In this document: positions 17,002 through 25,664 of the stretch, piece by piece
Layout: each line of letters opens with the position of its first letter
Numbering within the stretch: position 1 is the stretch's first letter
Origin: JAABQG01 sp963726365
GTDB lineage: Bacteria; Pseudomonadota; Gammaproteobacteria; Burkholderiales; Burkholderiaceae_C
DNA length: 64,000 bases
NCBI GenBank assembly: GCA_963726365.1
Contig: CAVSCI010000020.1
Location: forward strand, 161,610-225,609
Direction of reading: 5' to 3'
The notes under the pieces: model-generated
Told to the model about the DNA's origin: nothing
Databases searched by the model: none
What the model saw: only the letters and a program-made list of their open reading frames with translations
Made by a program: the position numbers and the translations under genes

Positions 17002-17418
17002 ATGAACACCATCCACGTTGATGTTGTCAGTGTCGAAGAGTCCGTCTTCTCGGGGGAGGCGCGTTTCGTGGCCTTGCCGGGCGAGTCCGGCGAGCTTGGC
17101 ATTCTTCCCCGCCACACACCGCTGATTACCCGGATAAAGGCGGGTTCGGTGCGCATTGAAAAGGCCGACGGCACCGAGGAGTTCATCTTCGTGGCCGGGG
17201 GCATCCTGGAAGTGCAGCCTGACCGCGTGACCGTGCTGTCGGACACCGCGATTCGTGGCAAGGACCTGGACGAAGAGAAGGCCAACGAAGCACGATTGGC
17301 AGCCCAGGAAGCCGTCAAGAATGCCAACAGCGACATCGATCTGGCCAAGGCGACATCCGAGCTGGCCGTGATGGCCGCGCAGCTCTCCGCCTTGCGCAAG
17401 TACCGCGGCAACAAGTAG
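17002..17418 (+). CDS. atpC: F1 ATP synthase subunit epsilon
   Basis: A 138-residue protein with the beta-barrel N-terminal domain (MNTIHVDVVSVEESVFSGEA, GELGILPRHTPLITRIK) and the two-helix C-terminal domain (EKANEARLAAQEAV, SDIDLAKATSELAVMAAQ). It tunes ATP hydrolysis and couples rotor to c-ring. It is the last gene of the operon, followed 46 bases later by a strong intrinsic terminator. Confidence 0.97.
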   Translation: MNTIHVDVVSVEESVFSGEARFVALPGESGELGILPRHTPLITRIKAGSVRIEKADGTEEFIFVAGGILEVQPDRVTVLSDTAIRGKDLDEEKANEARLAAQEAVKNANSDIDLAKATSELAVMAAQLSALRKYRGNK

Positions 17419-17464
17419 GCTGTCGTTTCGTCTCGCCCGAGTCGCTGGTCGCGGGCAACAGAAA

Positions 17465-17493
17465 GCCCCAGGTAATTCCTCGGGGTTTTTTTT
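17465..17493 (+). terminator. Rho-independent terminator of the atp operon
   Basis: GCCCCAGG, loop TAATT, CCT-C-GGGG with a single bulged C, followed by eight T residues (17486-17493). It lies 46 bases after the atpC stop and before the convergent moaC. Confidence 0.85.
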
Positions 17494-17533
17494 CTTTGGG
17501 GGAAACCCTTTTCCGGTGCGCGGAAAAAGCGCT

Positions 17534-18037
17534 TCAGGGATTCACAAAACTTCCCGATTTTCCGCCATGCTTTTCACGCACGCGAACGTCTGTGATCGTC
17601 ATGCCACGATCCACCGCCTTGCACATGTCGTAGATCGTCAGCAGCGCCACCTGGACAGCGGTCAGGGCTTCCATTTCCACGCCGGTGGGACCGACCGTCT
17701 CGACGGTTGCGGTACATGAAATCGACGGATCTGCCGCCGTTGCATCTTCCGGCAGATCGAAATCAATCGCTACCCGCGTCAGCGCCAGGGGGTGACACAA
17801 GGGGATCAGATCGCTGGTCTTCTTCGCGGCCATGATGCCGGCAATTCGGGCAATGCCCAGCACGTCGCCTTTCTTGGCCGTACCGGACTGAACCAGGGCC
17901 AGCGTGGCGGGCAGCATGACGATGCGGCCGCAGGCCACCGCGATGCGGTGCGTGGCGACCTTGGCCGCCACATCCACCATGTGGGCCTGGCCTTGTGCGT
18001 CAAAGTGGGTCAGGGGGCTGGATAAAGCCTTGCTCAT
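17534..18037 (-). CDS. moaC: Cyclic pyranopterin monophosphate synthase
   Basis: MoaC converts the cyclic dihydro-GTP product of MoaA to cPMP in molybdenum-cofactor synthesis. It has 167 residues, slightly over the E. coli length. The motifs SDLIPLCHPLALTRV, TVETVGPTGVEMEALTAV and MTITDVRVREKHGGKSG contain the catalytic Lys, Asp and Lys residues of the family. It converges on the atp operon terminator and is divergent from the pilin accessory gene, with 61 bases between starts. Confidence 0.96.
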   Translation of the reverse strand: MSKALSSPLTHFDAQGQAHMVDVAAKVATHRIAVACGRIVMLPATLALVQSGTAKKGDVLGIARIAGIMAAKKTSDLIPLCHPLALTRVAIDFDLPEDATAADPSISCTATVETVGPTGVEMEALTAVQVALLTIYDMCKAVDRGMTITDVRVREKHGGKSGSFVNP

Positions 18038-18098
18038 GAGGGGTTGCCTGAAATGTCGGATTTACAGAACGTTCATCTTTTTCAAGCATCATACGGCC

Positions 18099-18857
18099 AT
18101 GACAGACTGGAAAATTCGGGTCAGGGCGGCGGCCATTCATCTTTGCATCAGTCTGCTGATCGCGGGGGTCGCGGCGGGCCTGGTCTTTGGCCTGTGGTAC
18201 CCGTATCCCTACCGGGAAATATCGGGCGGGCGGGAGCTGTTCCTGCTGGTCGTTGCAGTGGACGTCGTGCTGGGTCCGCTGGTGACCTTTGTCGTCTTCA
18301 ATCGTACAAAGCCCCGAAAGGAACTGGTTCGTGATCTGGCGCTGGTCGGACTGATGCAGCTCGCTGGCCTCGCATACGGGCTTTGGACCGTCCATGAAGC
18401 CCGCCCCGTGCATCTGGTGTTTGAAATTGACCGGTTCCGTGCGGTGCACGCGGTGGATGTGCCGCAGGAGCTGCTGTCGAAGACGCCTCAAGGCGTTATT
18501 GCCTTGCCTGTGACCGGACCCACTCTGCTTGCGGTACGTCCTTTTGCCAGTGGGCAGGAGCGCACGGATGCGACCCTGGCCGCCTTGCAGGGACTTCACC
18601 TGGGCGCACGTCCGGACTTGTGGCAGCCCTATGAGCAGGCAGTACCGCGCATTCTCGCGGCCGCCAAACCCGTCAGCCAGCTTTTGAGCCGATTCCCCGA
18701 GCGAACCGCCGACATCGAAAAGGCGATCGCCGCGACGGGGCAGCCGGTCGAACGGCTTGTCTACCTGCCTCTTGCCTCGCGCAAATCCTTCTGGACGGTG
18801 CTCCTCGACGCCCGGACCGGCCAGGTCCTGGGCTTTGCCCCGCTGGATTCGTTCTGA
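18099..18857 (+). CDS. TfpX/TfpZ-family type IV pilin accessory protein
   Basis: A 252-residue inner-membrane protein. Helices lie at about residues 9-30 (AAIHLCISLLIAGVAAGLVFGL), 44-65 and 80-98. The GLWYPYPYREISGGREL region and VVAVDVVLGPLVTFVVFN are typical of TfpX/TfpZ, which modulate pilin surface assembly in Acinetobacter and Pseudomonas. The remainder is a periplasmic domain ending DARTGQVLGFAPLDSF. No pilin gene is nearby, so the partner pilin is presumably elsewhere. The next gene starts 19 bases downstream. Confidence 0.8.
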   Translation: MTDWKIRVRAAAIHLCISLLIAGVAAGLVFGLWYPYPYREISGGRELFLLVVAVDVVLGPLVTFVVFNRTKPRKELVRDLALVGLMQLAGLAYGLWTVHEARPVHLVFEIDRFRAVHAVDVPQELLSKTPQGVIALPVTGPTLLAVRPFASGQERTDATLAALQGLHLGARPDLWQPYEQAVPRILAAAKPVSQLLSRFPERTADIEKAIAATGQPVERLVYLPLASRKSFWTVLLDARTGQVLGFAPLDSF

Positions 18858-18876
18858 TGAAAAAACTGCACGAAAA

Positions 18877-20400
18877 ATGTCTTTCCCCATCTTGAAACGG
18901 TCACTGATTGCAATCATTCTGATCGCGCTCCTGGCCTCTCCGTCGGGGTGGACCCAGACGCAGCTTCCTGCCATGGGCGACGGCGGCGAGATGACTGCTG
19001 GCGCCGAGCGCGGGCTCGGTGAGCGTATCGTGCGGGAGCTCTACCGGGATCCCGACTACATTGACGACCCCATTCTGGGCGAATATGTCCAGTCGATCTG
19101 GCAGCCGTTGTTGAAGGCGGCCCGGGCGCGCGGCGAACTCCCACCCGAACTCGACGAGCGCTTTTCCTGGGAAGTCCTTCTCGGGCGGGATGGGTCGGTC
19201 AATGCCTTCGCGCTACCTGGGGGCTACCTCGGATTGCATCTGGGGCTGATTGGCGTGGTGGCCAGCCGGGATGAACTGGCGTCGGTGCTGGCCCATGAAC
19301 TCAGTCATGTCACGCAGCGGCACATTTCGCGCCTGATGACACAGCAAAATCGCCAGACCCCCTGGCTCATTGGCGCCATGATCCTGGCGGCACTCGCCGC
19401 GAGCAAGAACCCCGAAATGGCAAATGCCGCGGTGATGGGCGGACAGGCAATTGCAGCGCAGAACCAGCTGAACTTCTCGCGGGACATGGAGCGCGAGGCC
19501 GACCGGATTGGCTACGGTGTGATGACCCAGGCGGGCTTCGACTCCCGCGGTTTCGTCACGATGTTCGAAAAACTGCAACAGGCCTCACGGCTGACGGACA
19601 ACGGCTCGTTTCCCTACCTGCGAAGTCACCCGCTGACCACCGAGCGAATTGCCGACATGCAGGCTCGCCAGGCCCTCGAAGGACGGGCTGCGGCCGTTTC
19701 TGAACCCGTCATGGAGCATGCCATGCTTGCCGCGCGGGCGCGCGTGCTGTCCTACCCCGGGGTGGATCTGCTTCGGGCCTGGGTGGCCGAGCCCGAAGCC
19801 ACCGGTTTTGCACGGCTGAGTGCCCCGCGGCAAGCCGCGATCCTGTACGCGGCGGCGCTGGCCGCCGAGCGCCTTCGTGAGGGTCGGCAGGCGGCCATCC
19901 TGGCCAACCGGTTGCTCACCTTGACGGGCGACAATCCGGCAGCTTCGAGGCAGGCGCGACTGCTGGCGGCGGAGATCGCACTGTCAGCCGGTGACATCGC
20001 CCGCGCTGCCGGCTTGCTGAATGCCGCTGCGCCCTCCTCACCCCTTGGTCGCCCGGAACTGCTGATGCTGGCTCAGGCGCGCACACGCTCAGGCCAGCCC
20101 GCGCAAGCGGTAGACCTGTTGCAGACCTGGGTGAGCACGCACCCGAGGGACGCCGCTGCATGGCAGGCGTTGGCGGTCGCGTACCGCGCCCAGAACCAGA
20201 CATTGCGGGCGATCCGTGCCGAGGGCGAAGTCCAGATGTCTGTCTATGACTTCGGGGGTGCCGTGGATCGATTCAAGGCCGCTCGGGTGGTCATGGGCAA
20301 GGGAAACCTGGGCCCGGCGGATCACATCGAGGCATCGATCATCGATACCCGGCTGCGCCTGGCGGAATCACTCTTTCGAGAACAGGCTTTGCAGCGCTGA
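18877..20400 (+). CDS. BepA-like M48 metalloprotease with TPR-like repeats
   Basis: A 507-residue exported protease/chaperone. A signal peptide spans about residues 7-26 (LKRSLIAIILIALLASPSG). The zinc motif HExxH is in VLAHELSHVTQRHIS, with the third ligand glutamate in MEREADRIGYGVM. The C-terminal half is helical repeats (DLLQTWVSTHPRDAAAWQAL and others), as in BepA, which helps LptD and BAM assembly and degrades stalled outer-membrane proteins. The periplasmic location follows from the signal. Its end overlaps the convergent holin-like gene by 33 bases. Confidence 0.9.
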   Translation: MSFPILKRSLIAIILIALLASPSGWTQTQLPAMGDGGEMTAGAERGLGERIVRELYRDPDYIDDPILGEYVQSIWQPLLKAARARGELPPELDERFSWEVLLGRDGSVNAFALPGGYLGLHLGLIGVVASRDELASVLAHELSHVTQRHISRLMTQQNRQTPWLIGAMILAALAASKNPEMANAAVMGGQAIAAQNQLNFSRDMEREADRIGYGVMTQAGFDSRGFVTMFEKLQQASRLTDNGSFPYLRSHPLTTERIADMQARQALEGRAAAVSEPVMEHAMLAARARVLSYPGVDLLRAWVAEPEATGFARLSAPRQAAILYAAALAAERLREGRQAAILANRLLTLTGDNPAASRQARLLAAEIALSAGDIARAAGLLNAAAPSSPLGRPELLMLAQARTRSGQPAQAVDLLQTWVSTHPRDAAAWQALAVAYRAQNQTLRAIRAEGEVQMSVYDFGGAVDRFKAARVVMGKGNLGPADHIEASIIDTRLRLAESLFREQALQR

Positions 20401-20721
20401 ATCGATCACGATGCCGAGCACCGAGTAAATCAGCGAGCCGACCAGCGCGGCGCTGAATCCGTTCACATGGAAGCCCGACAGCATGCCACCCGCGGACCAG
20501 AACATCAGGGCGTTGATCACGAAGAGGAAGAGACCGAGGGTGATCAACGTGACGGGCAGCGTCAGCAGGATCAGGAAGGGCCGGACGAACGTGTTCAGCA
20601 AACCGATGACCAGCGCCGCCACCATGGCCGAGGTGAAGGTGCTCACCTGAACGCCGCTGTAGAGATGCGCCACGGCCAGCAGGGCGACTGCGCTGAGCAG
20701 CCATTTGAGAGTGAGCTTCAT
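20368..20721 (-). CDS. Phage holin family 4-like small membrane protein
   Basis: A 117-residue protein with four membrane helices: LLSAVALLAVAHLYSGVQV, AMVAALVIGLLNTFVRPFL, LITLGLFLFVINALMFW and FSAALVGSLIYSVLGIVID. The NTFVRPFLILLTLP motif is that of the mycobacterial-type 4-TMS holin superfamily (Phage_holin_4_2), which is mostly chromosomal and of unknown role rather than truly phage. It shares its strand with the hypothetical and TerC genes upstream, with small gaps. Confidence 0.85.
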   Translation of the reverse strand: MKLTLKWLLSAVALLAVAHLYSGVQVSTFTSAMVAALVIGLLNTFVRPFLILLTLPVTLITLGLFLFVINALMFWSAGGMLSGFHVNGFSAALVGSLIYSVLGIVIDSALQSLFSKE

Positions 20722-20792
20722 GGAGGCAGAGGATAGCACCGCCACGCCGGGATTTGCCCCGCCGCGCGTTGAACGGGCCGGGCTTTTCGCCG

Positions 20793-21239
20793 CTACTCTG
20801 AGGCAAGAATCAGCACAGCGCCCATGGTTGCCACGCTGCCCGGCACCGTCCATTGACTCCGCCGGGAGGTTGGTTGGTCGGCCGTGACCGGGGCCAGGTC
20901 CTGGCCAAATTTGGGGCGCCGCGCATCCAGCACCCGCGCCTGGCCAAACTGTTCCAGCAAGCGTGCAGTCATCTGGTTCAGAGGACCGCTGGCGATCTGT
21001 GTCGTGACGGGGTCACCCCGCTGGCGCAGGGCGGGCAGGAACCGGTCGCACAGCTTCTCCGCCCATTTGATGCGCCAGTTTTCCCGCGCCGCATTGCTGA
21101 CCCATCTGCTGATGTGACGCGTCATGCGGGGTGGGCAGGCCACAACGATCCAATGCGTTCGCCCGCCGCCGGTCAGCATGGGTGTCAGTTGCTGCAGCGC
21201 ATGCTCGGCGTCGTCCACGTACACGATGATCTTGTCCAT
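20793..21239 (-). CDS. Conserved hypothetical protein, about 148 residues
   Basis: I do not recognise the family. The protein starts MDKIIVYVDDAEHALQQLTP and contains THWIVVACPPRMTRHISRW, followed by a helix NWRIKWAEKLCDRFLP. The beta strand plus acidic VDD start recalls a nucleotide-binding or USP-like fold, but no ATP motif is present. It lies between TerC and the holin-like gene on one strand, so it may belong to the riboswitch-controlled transcript. Confidence 0.6.
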   Translation of the reverse strand: MDKIIVYVDDAEHALQQLTPMLTGGGRTHWIVVACPPRMTRHISRWVSNAARENWRIKWAEKLCDRFLPALRQRGDPVTTQIASGPLNQMTARLLEQFGQARVLDARRPKFGQDLAPVTADQPTSRRSQWTVPGSVATMGAVLILASE

Positions 21240-21287
21240 GAGGTGTTCCTTTCGGGTTGAGGACAGGGGAGGGGAAATCGAGCAGGA

Positions 21288-22004
21288 TCAGGCGGCGTGG
21301 CCGTGATCATGGCTGGCTTGGGGCTGGCCGCCGCGGCGTGCAGACCACCAGCCCGCGCCCAGCACGCCGGCGATGGCAAGGCAATAGGTTGCCCATCGGG
21401 CGGCGGTGTGGACAAATTCCTGCGGGTCAAAGACGGCGTCGAGCAGGGGCTCTCCGACGATCATCCTGGCTGCAGTGATGGCCAGCACCGCTGCACCCAG
21501 ATGGATGATGATCGGAAAGCGCTGCACCAGTTTGAGCACGACCGAACTGCCGAACACCACGATCGGAACGCTGATCAGCAGGCCAATGATGACCAGGTCG
21601 AACGCGCCATGGGCCGCGCCGGCCACGCCCAGCACGTTGTCGATACCCATCAGCGCGTCTGCAACCACAATGGTTTTCATGGCCCCCCAGAAGGTCTGTG
21701 CGACCGGGCTGGAATGCTCGTCTTCCCCCGTATCGGCCAGCAGCCTGTAGGCAATCCACAGCAGGCCAAGCCCGCCCACCAGCATCAGACCCGGGACCTT
21801 GAGCAGCCAGACCACGCCCACAGTCATGGTCGATCGCACGACGATGGCGCCCACGGTGCCCCAGAGGATTGCCCTGCGCTGCAGATGCCGGGGGAGGTTG
21901 CGCGCCGCCAAGGCGATGACGATCGCGTTATCGCCGGCGAGTACGAGGTCGATCAGGATGATGGCCAGCAGTGCCGACCACCAGGGGGTTGAGAACAGTT
22001 CCAT
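21288..22004 (-). CDS. TerC-family membrane protein (manganese-type, behind riboswitch)
   Basis: A 238-residue protein with about seven membrane helices. The family's acidic signatures are IDLVLAGDNAIVIALAARNL near the N-terminus and VADALMGIDNVLGVAGA in the middle. TerC/Alx-type proteins export Mn(II) or guard metalation of secreted proteins. The C-terminus is His-rich (QASHDHGHAA). About 130-270 bases upstream is a yybP-ykoY type aptamer, which supports manganese as the relevant ion. The start ATG follows GGAGACCCGG. Confidence 0.93.
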   Translation of the reverse strand: MELFSTPWWSALLAIILIDLVLAGDNAIVIALAARNLPRHLQRRAILWGTVGAIVVRSTMTVGVVWLLKVPGLMLVGGLGLLWIAYRLLADTGEDEHSSPVAQTFWGAMKTIVVADALMGIDNVLGVAGAAHGAFDLVIIGLLISVPIVVFGSSVVLKLVQRFPIIIHLGAAVLAITAARMIVGEPLLDAVFDPQEFVHTAARWATYCLAIAGVLGAGWWSARRGGQPQASHDHGHAA

Positions 22005-22098
22005 TCCGGGTCTCCGCGCGAGGTCAATCAACAACCCGAAACGGTGATGGCCAGGGAAGCTTGGGGCGCCGGGTGGAACCGGACTGACCGCCATGCAT

Positions 22099-22135
22099 CC
22101 TTCGACCCAACCCGCAACAGGTTACAAGTCGAAGG
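22099..22135 (-). promoter_or_regulatory. Expression-platform hairpin overlapping the riboswitch 3' end
   Basis: CCTTCGAC at 22099-22106 pairs perfectly with GTCGAAGG at 22128-22135. The second arm reaches into the conserved GAGACCTTC end of the aptamer, so aptamer closure and this hairpin exclude each other in part. There is no T-run, so the switch may act through a downstream element, Rho or translation (inference). Confidence 0.6.
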
Positions 22136-22273
22136 TCTCGCTCGGCATGGAGTCATGCGGAATGTGCCCGACAGACCGGAAGTTGTGCTTCGTATTGACG
22201 GCCTGTCGATAATTGCCCTGACGGCGCTTGGCGCACCTCCCTGTGTCACGGCAAAAGGGAGCTACTCCCCTTC
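22131..22273 (-). ncRNA. yybP-ykoY type (manganese) riboswitch
   Basis: On the minus strand the leader starts with GAAGGGGAGTAGCTCCC and ends with GCCGAGCGAGACCTTC, about 143 bases apart. These are the hallmark 5' and 3' parts of the yybP-ykoY aptamer, which senses Mn(II). It precedes a TerC gene, the class's commonest partner in proteobacteria. The gap between it and the TerC start is about 125 bases and holds the overlapping hairpin. Confidence 0.85.
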
Positions 22274-22385
22274 GTGCAGAAATTACAGCAGAAAGATCAA
22301 ATTCCATACAAGCCGCAAGGACTTGGCGCAGAGCTGGTCCGCACACGTCCTCGGGCTATGATCCGCTGCCGCAGACCCTCACCCC

Positions 22386-22817
22386 ATGCCCGGCATCCAC
22401 ATCACCGACATCGAATCCGCGATCAACTTCTGGCGCGCGCGTTGCCCGTCCCGCGACGGCGTCACGCTGGCGCCGCAGGTGCGCGCGCTGGCCGACCTGT
22501 ACGCGCGCATGGTGTACCAGCGTCAGGAACTGGCCGAAGAGAGTGCCTTTTCGCCCGACGCCTGGGCGGCCTGGCAAACCTGGTATGCCGGCACGCCCGA
22601 TACACCGTGCATCGCGATCTGCTCGACCAGCCAGGGCGATGCCGTGTGCAAGGGCTGCGGCCGCACGGAGTCGGAGGTGCAGTACTGGCCGGCGATGGGG
22701 CCCGCTGCCAAACGCAGCACCTGGCGGCGCATCACCGCCGAAGGCACGTCCTGGCGTTTCAACCGGTATGCGGAGCGCGCGCGGGAATCGTCGAATGATT
22801 CGGGAAATAGATCCTGA
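22386..22817 (+). CDS. DUF3717/DUF1289 two-domain protein
   Basis: A 143-residue protein. The first 60 residues (MPGIHITDIESAINFWRARCP, VRALADLYARMVY) are the DUF3717 type found in Burkholderiales. The centre is DUF1289: TPCIAICSTSQGDAVCKGCGRTESEVQYW (cut here), with four cysteines in a C-x3-C, C-x2-C arrangement that may bind iron or zinc. Function is unknown. Two bases after the stop an interspersed repeat begins, and no operon partner is visible. Confidence 0.85.
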   Translation: MPGIHITDIESAINFWRARCPSRDGVTLAPQVRALADLYARMVYQRQELAEESAFSPDAWAAWQTWYAGTPDTPCIAICSTSQGDAVCKGCGRTESEVQYWPAMGPAAKRSTWRRITAEGTSWRFNRYAERARESSNDSGNRS

Positions 22818-22818
22818 A

Positions 22819-22875
22819 ATAATAGCGGCCTACGACCGTTGGACGATGGAAATCGGCCAAAAATCTGAAAAAAAG
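22819..22875 (+). repeat. Interspersed repeat between DUF1289 gene and yaeQ-like gene
   Basis: TAATAGCG, GCCTACGACC, then GTTGGACGATGG, AAATCGGCC and an A-rich tail. It fills the whole convergent gap of 68 bases. Confidence 0.75.
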
Positions 22876-22885
22876 GCGCTGCGGC

Positions 22886-23446
22886 CTACTTCCATCGCAC
22901 GCACTCGATGTCGATGTGCGTCTGGCTGTCCGACAGGCTCAGGTTGCCTTCCTGCACAGTCGCCTGCAGTTGCATGCTGCGCTGCGCCAGTCGCGTCAGC
23001 GCCTGTGAGGCTTCGGTCGGCACCCGCCAGACCTGCAATTTGTCCAGGCGGCTGAGCTTGTTCTCGATGCCGCGCCACCAGACTTCGGCGGCGTGGTTGA
23101 ACGGGTACAGAATCACCTGGTCAGCCTTCTGGCAGGCCTTGGCGATCGGTTTTTCTTCGGGCTGGCCGACTTCGACCCACAGGCGCGTCAGGCCGGTGAA
23201 GTCCTTCAATGAGAGGTCCGGGTCGTTCGGGTCGGACAGGCCGGCGCCGAAGGCCAGGATGCCGTCACCGTTGCAGACGGACTGCAGTTGCCAGGCGTTG
23301 AGCGCCAGGGCCACCAGCCGCACCATCATGCGTTCGTCGGTCTCGCTGGGGTGGCGCGCCAGGGTCAGGGCGTGGTCGGCGTAATAGCCGTGGTCGATGT
23401 CCGCGACCGACAGGGCGGCCTTGAAGATGGTGGATTTGAGCGCCAT
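22886..23446 (-). CDS. YaeQ-family protein
   Basis: A 186-residue protein matching YaeQ throughout: MALKSTIFKAALSVADIDHG, YYADHALTLARHPSETDERM, then WVEVGQPEEKPIAKACQKAD. YaeQ has a PD-(D/E)xK nuclease-like fold with the conserved acidic and lysine residues (GQPEEKPI), but its cellular role is not settled; suppression of RfaH loss was an early proposal. It lies alone between two copies of the interspersed repeat. Confidence 0.92.
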   Translation of the reverse strand: MALKSTIFKAALSVADIDHGYYADHALTLARHPSETDERMMVRLVALALNAWQLQSVCNGDGILAFGAGLSDPNDPDLSLKDFTGLTRLWVEVGQPEEKPIAKACQKADQVILYPFNHAAEVWWRGIENKLSRLDKLQVWRVPTEASQALTRLAQRSMQLQATVQEGNLSLSDSQTHIDIECVRWK

Positions 23447-23463
23447 GCGGTTGCGGTCCAGTC

Positions 23464-23530
23464 TGATATTGATAGCGGGTTACGACCATCCCGGCGCTGG
23501 GATGATCGTGTTTTGACCCTGAAAAACGGG
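23464..23530 (+). repeat. Interspersed repeat upstream of yaeQ-like gene
   Basis: TTGATAGCG, GGTTACGACC, ATCCCGGCGCTGGG, ending CCCTGAAAAACGG. It occupies the 87-base gap between the yaeQ-like start and the purB stop. Confidence 0.7.
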
Positions 23531-23533
23531 GTC

Positions 23534-24907
23534 TCAGACCCGGCGCGCCAGCTCGGCCGCCATGCCGACGTAGTTTCCGGGGGTCAGCGCCAGCAGGCGG
23601 TCCTTCTCGGCTTGCGGAATTTCCAGCGAGCGGATCAGGCCGTGCAGGGCCTCGGCGGTCACGGTCTGCCCGCGCGTGACTTCCTTGAGTTTCTCGTAGG
23701 CACCCGCCACGCCAAAGCGCCGCATCACGGTCTGGATCGGCTCGGCCAGCACTTCCCAGGCGCCATCCAGGTCGGCGGCCAGTGCGCTTTCGTTGAGTTC
23801 GAGCTTGTTCAGTCCGGTCAGCAGCGACTGGTAGGCCAGCGTGGCGTAGCCCAGCGCCACGCCCATGTTGCGCAGCACGGTGGAGTCGGTCAGATCGCGC
23901 TGCCAGCGGCTGATCGGGAGCTTTTCCGCCATGTGCCGCAGCAAGGCATTGGCCAGCCCGAGGTTGCCTTCGGCGTTCTCGAAGTCGATCGGGTTGACCT
24001 TGTGCGGCATGGTGCTCGAGCCGATTTCCCCGGCTTTGAGGCGCTGCTTGAAGTAACCCAGGCTCACGTAGCCCCAGACGTCGCGCGCGAGATCAATGAG
24101 GATGGTGTCGGCGCGCGCCACGGCGTCGAACAGTTCCGCCATGTAGTCGTGCGGCTCGATCTGGATGCTGAAGGGCTGGAAGGTCAGGCCCAGGCCCAGC
24201 GGCTCGGGCGTCTCGACGACCTTGCGCGCGAAGGCTTCCCAGTCAAAGTCGGGCCAGGCCGCCAGATGGGCGTTGTAGTTGCCCACGGCGCCGTTCATCT
24301 TGGCCATGATCTTCACGGCGGCGATCCGGTCGCAGGCGGTTTGCAGGCGGACCACCACGTTGGCGATCTCCTTGCCCACGGTGGTGGGGCTGGCGGTCTG
24401 CCCGTGGGTACGGCTGAGCATCGGCACGTCGGCAAAGTTGTGCGCCATTTCGCGCAGCTTCAGCAGGATGCGGTCCAGGGCGGGCAACACCACCAGGTCG
24501 CGGCTGGTGCGCAATTGCAGGGCGTGACTGGTGTTGTTGATGTCCTCGCTGGTACAGGCAAAGTGCACGAACTCACTGGCGTTTTCAAGTTCGGGGCGGG
24601 CTTCGAATTTCGACTTGATCCAGTACTCGACAGCCTTCACGTCGTGATTGGTGGTTTTCTCGATCTCCTTGATCGCCAGGGCGTCGGCTTCCGAGAAATG
24701 CTTCACCAGACCCAGCAAGTAAGTGCGCGCTCCGGGCGAAAGCGGCCTGAATTCGGCAAAGCCGGCGTCGCTCAGGGCGATCAGCCACGCCACTTCAACC
24801 TGTACGCGGCGGTGCATGTAGCCTTGCTCGCTCATCAGCGGGCGCAGGGAGGCGAGCTTGGCGGCATAGCGGCCGTCCAGCGGAGACAAGGCGGAAATCG
24901 GTGTCAT
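23534..24907 (-). CDS. purB: Adenylosuccinate lyase
   Basis: Catalyses two steps of purine synthesis (SAICAR to AICAR and adenylosuccinate to AMP). It has 457 residues and an intact frame. The signature GSSTMPHKVNPIDFENAEGN includes the flexible-loop serine and lysine. Histidines in SRTHGQTASP and in TTNHDVKAVEYW fit the active site. I took ATG at 24907 because AAGGA lies five bases before it; an ATG two codons upstream is possible. It is divergent from the GST gene. Confidence 0.97.
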   Translation of the reverse strand: MTPISALSPLDGRYAAKLASLRPLMSEQGYMHRRVQVEVAWLIALSDAGFAEFRPLSPGARTYLLGLVKHFSEADALAIKEIEKTTNHDVKAVEYWIKSKFEARPELENASEFVHFACTSEDINNTSHALQLRTSRDLVVLPALDRILLKLREMAHNFADVPMLSRTHGQTASPTTVGKEIANVVVRLQTACDRIAAVKIMAKMNGAVGNYNAHLAAWPDFDWEAFARKVVETPEPLGLGLTFQPFSIQIEPHDYMAELFDAVARADTILIDLARDVWGYVSLGYFKQRLKAGEIGSSTMPHKVNPIDFENAEGNLGLANALLRHMAEKLPISRWQRDLTDSTVLRNMGVALGYATLAYQSLLTGLNKLELNESALAADLDGAWEVLAEPIQTVMRRFGVAGAYEKLKEVTRGQTVTAEALHGLIRSLEIPQAEKDRLLALTPGNYVGMAAELARRV

Positions 24908-25018
24908 GCTCATCCTTGGATTGTAGGACGCGGGTGTTGCGTGCCTGCACCACCCGCCCTGCGCCGTTCCCCTAGAATGATTGCAACGCCAGAACACCCA
25001 GAAATCCAGAGAGCCACC

Positions 25019-25633
25019 ATGAAACTGATCGGAGCCGTGACCAGCCCTTACGTGCGCAAGGTGCGCATTGTCATGGCCGAAAAGAAGCTGGACTACCAGT
25101 TCATTTCTGAAGACGTGTGGTCGGCCGGTACCCGGATCGTCGAATCCAATCCCCTGGGCAAGGTTCCCTGCCTGGTCATGGAGGGCGGCGAGGCGGTGTT
25201 CGACTCGCGGGTGATCGTGGAGTACCTCGACACCCTGTCGCCCGTGGGCAAGCTGATTCCCCAGCCTGGCCGGGAGCGGGCTGAAGTCAAGACCTGGGAA
25301 GCGCTGGCCGATGGCCTGCTCGACGCCGCCATACTGGCCCGTCTGGAGGCTACCTGGGCCGGCCGCGCGGACGGCGAGCGCAGCCAGGCCTGGATCGACC
25401 GGCAGATGGCCAAGATCCAAGCCAGCCTGAAGTCCATGAGCCAGGGGCTGGGCGACAAGCCCTATTGCAGCGCCATTCACCTCAGCCTGTCCGACATCGC
25501 AGTGGGTTGCGCGCTGGGCTACCTGGACTTCCGTTTCCCCCAGATTGCCTGGCGCGACGAATATGCCAACCTGCACAAGCTGCAGGACAAGCTCATGTTG
25601 CGCCAGAGCTTCGTCGACACCCGGCCTGCCTAG
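25019..25633 (+). CDS. Glutathione S-transferase family protein
   Basis: A 204-residue GST with an N-terminal thioredoxin-like domain (MKLIGAVTSPYVRKVRIVMAEKK) in which Ser9/Tyr11 around TSPY would activate glutathione, the cis-proline in GKVPCLV, and the glutathione-contacting DSRVIVEYLD. The all-helical C-terminal domain ends LMLRQSFVDTRPA with the family N-capping region in LSLSDIAVGCALGYLDFR. This N-terminus resembles YibF-type GSTs. The substrate is unknown. Confidence 0.92.
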   Translation: MKLIGAVTSPYVRKVRIVMAEKKLDYQFISEDVWSAGTRIVESNPLGKVPCLVMEGGEAVFDSRVIVEYLDTLSPVGKLIPQPGRERAEVKTWEALADGLLDAAILARLEATWAGRADGERSQAWIDRQMAKIQASLKSMSQGLGDKPYCSAIHLSLSDIAVGCALGYLDFRFPQIAWRDEYANLHKLQDKLMLRQSFVDTRPA

Positions 25634-25664
25634 CGCGTGCACCCGGGGCGCTTGGGGCGAAGCC

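Noticed and set aside
20368..20721. Prophage remnant suggested by the holin-like protein
   Set aside because: This holin superfamily is mostly chromosomal, and no other phage gene is near.
23288..25018. Plus-strand open frame opposite yaeQ-like and purB, running into the GST gene
   Set aside because: Its first two thirds are the complement of purB; only the part from ATG 25019 is a real gene (GST).
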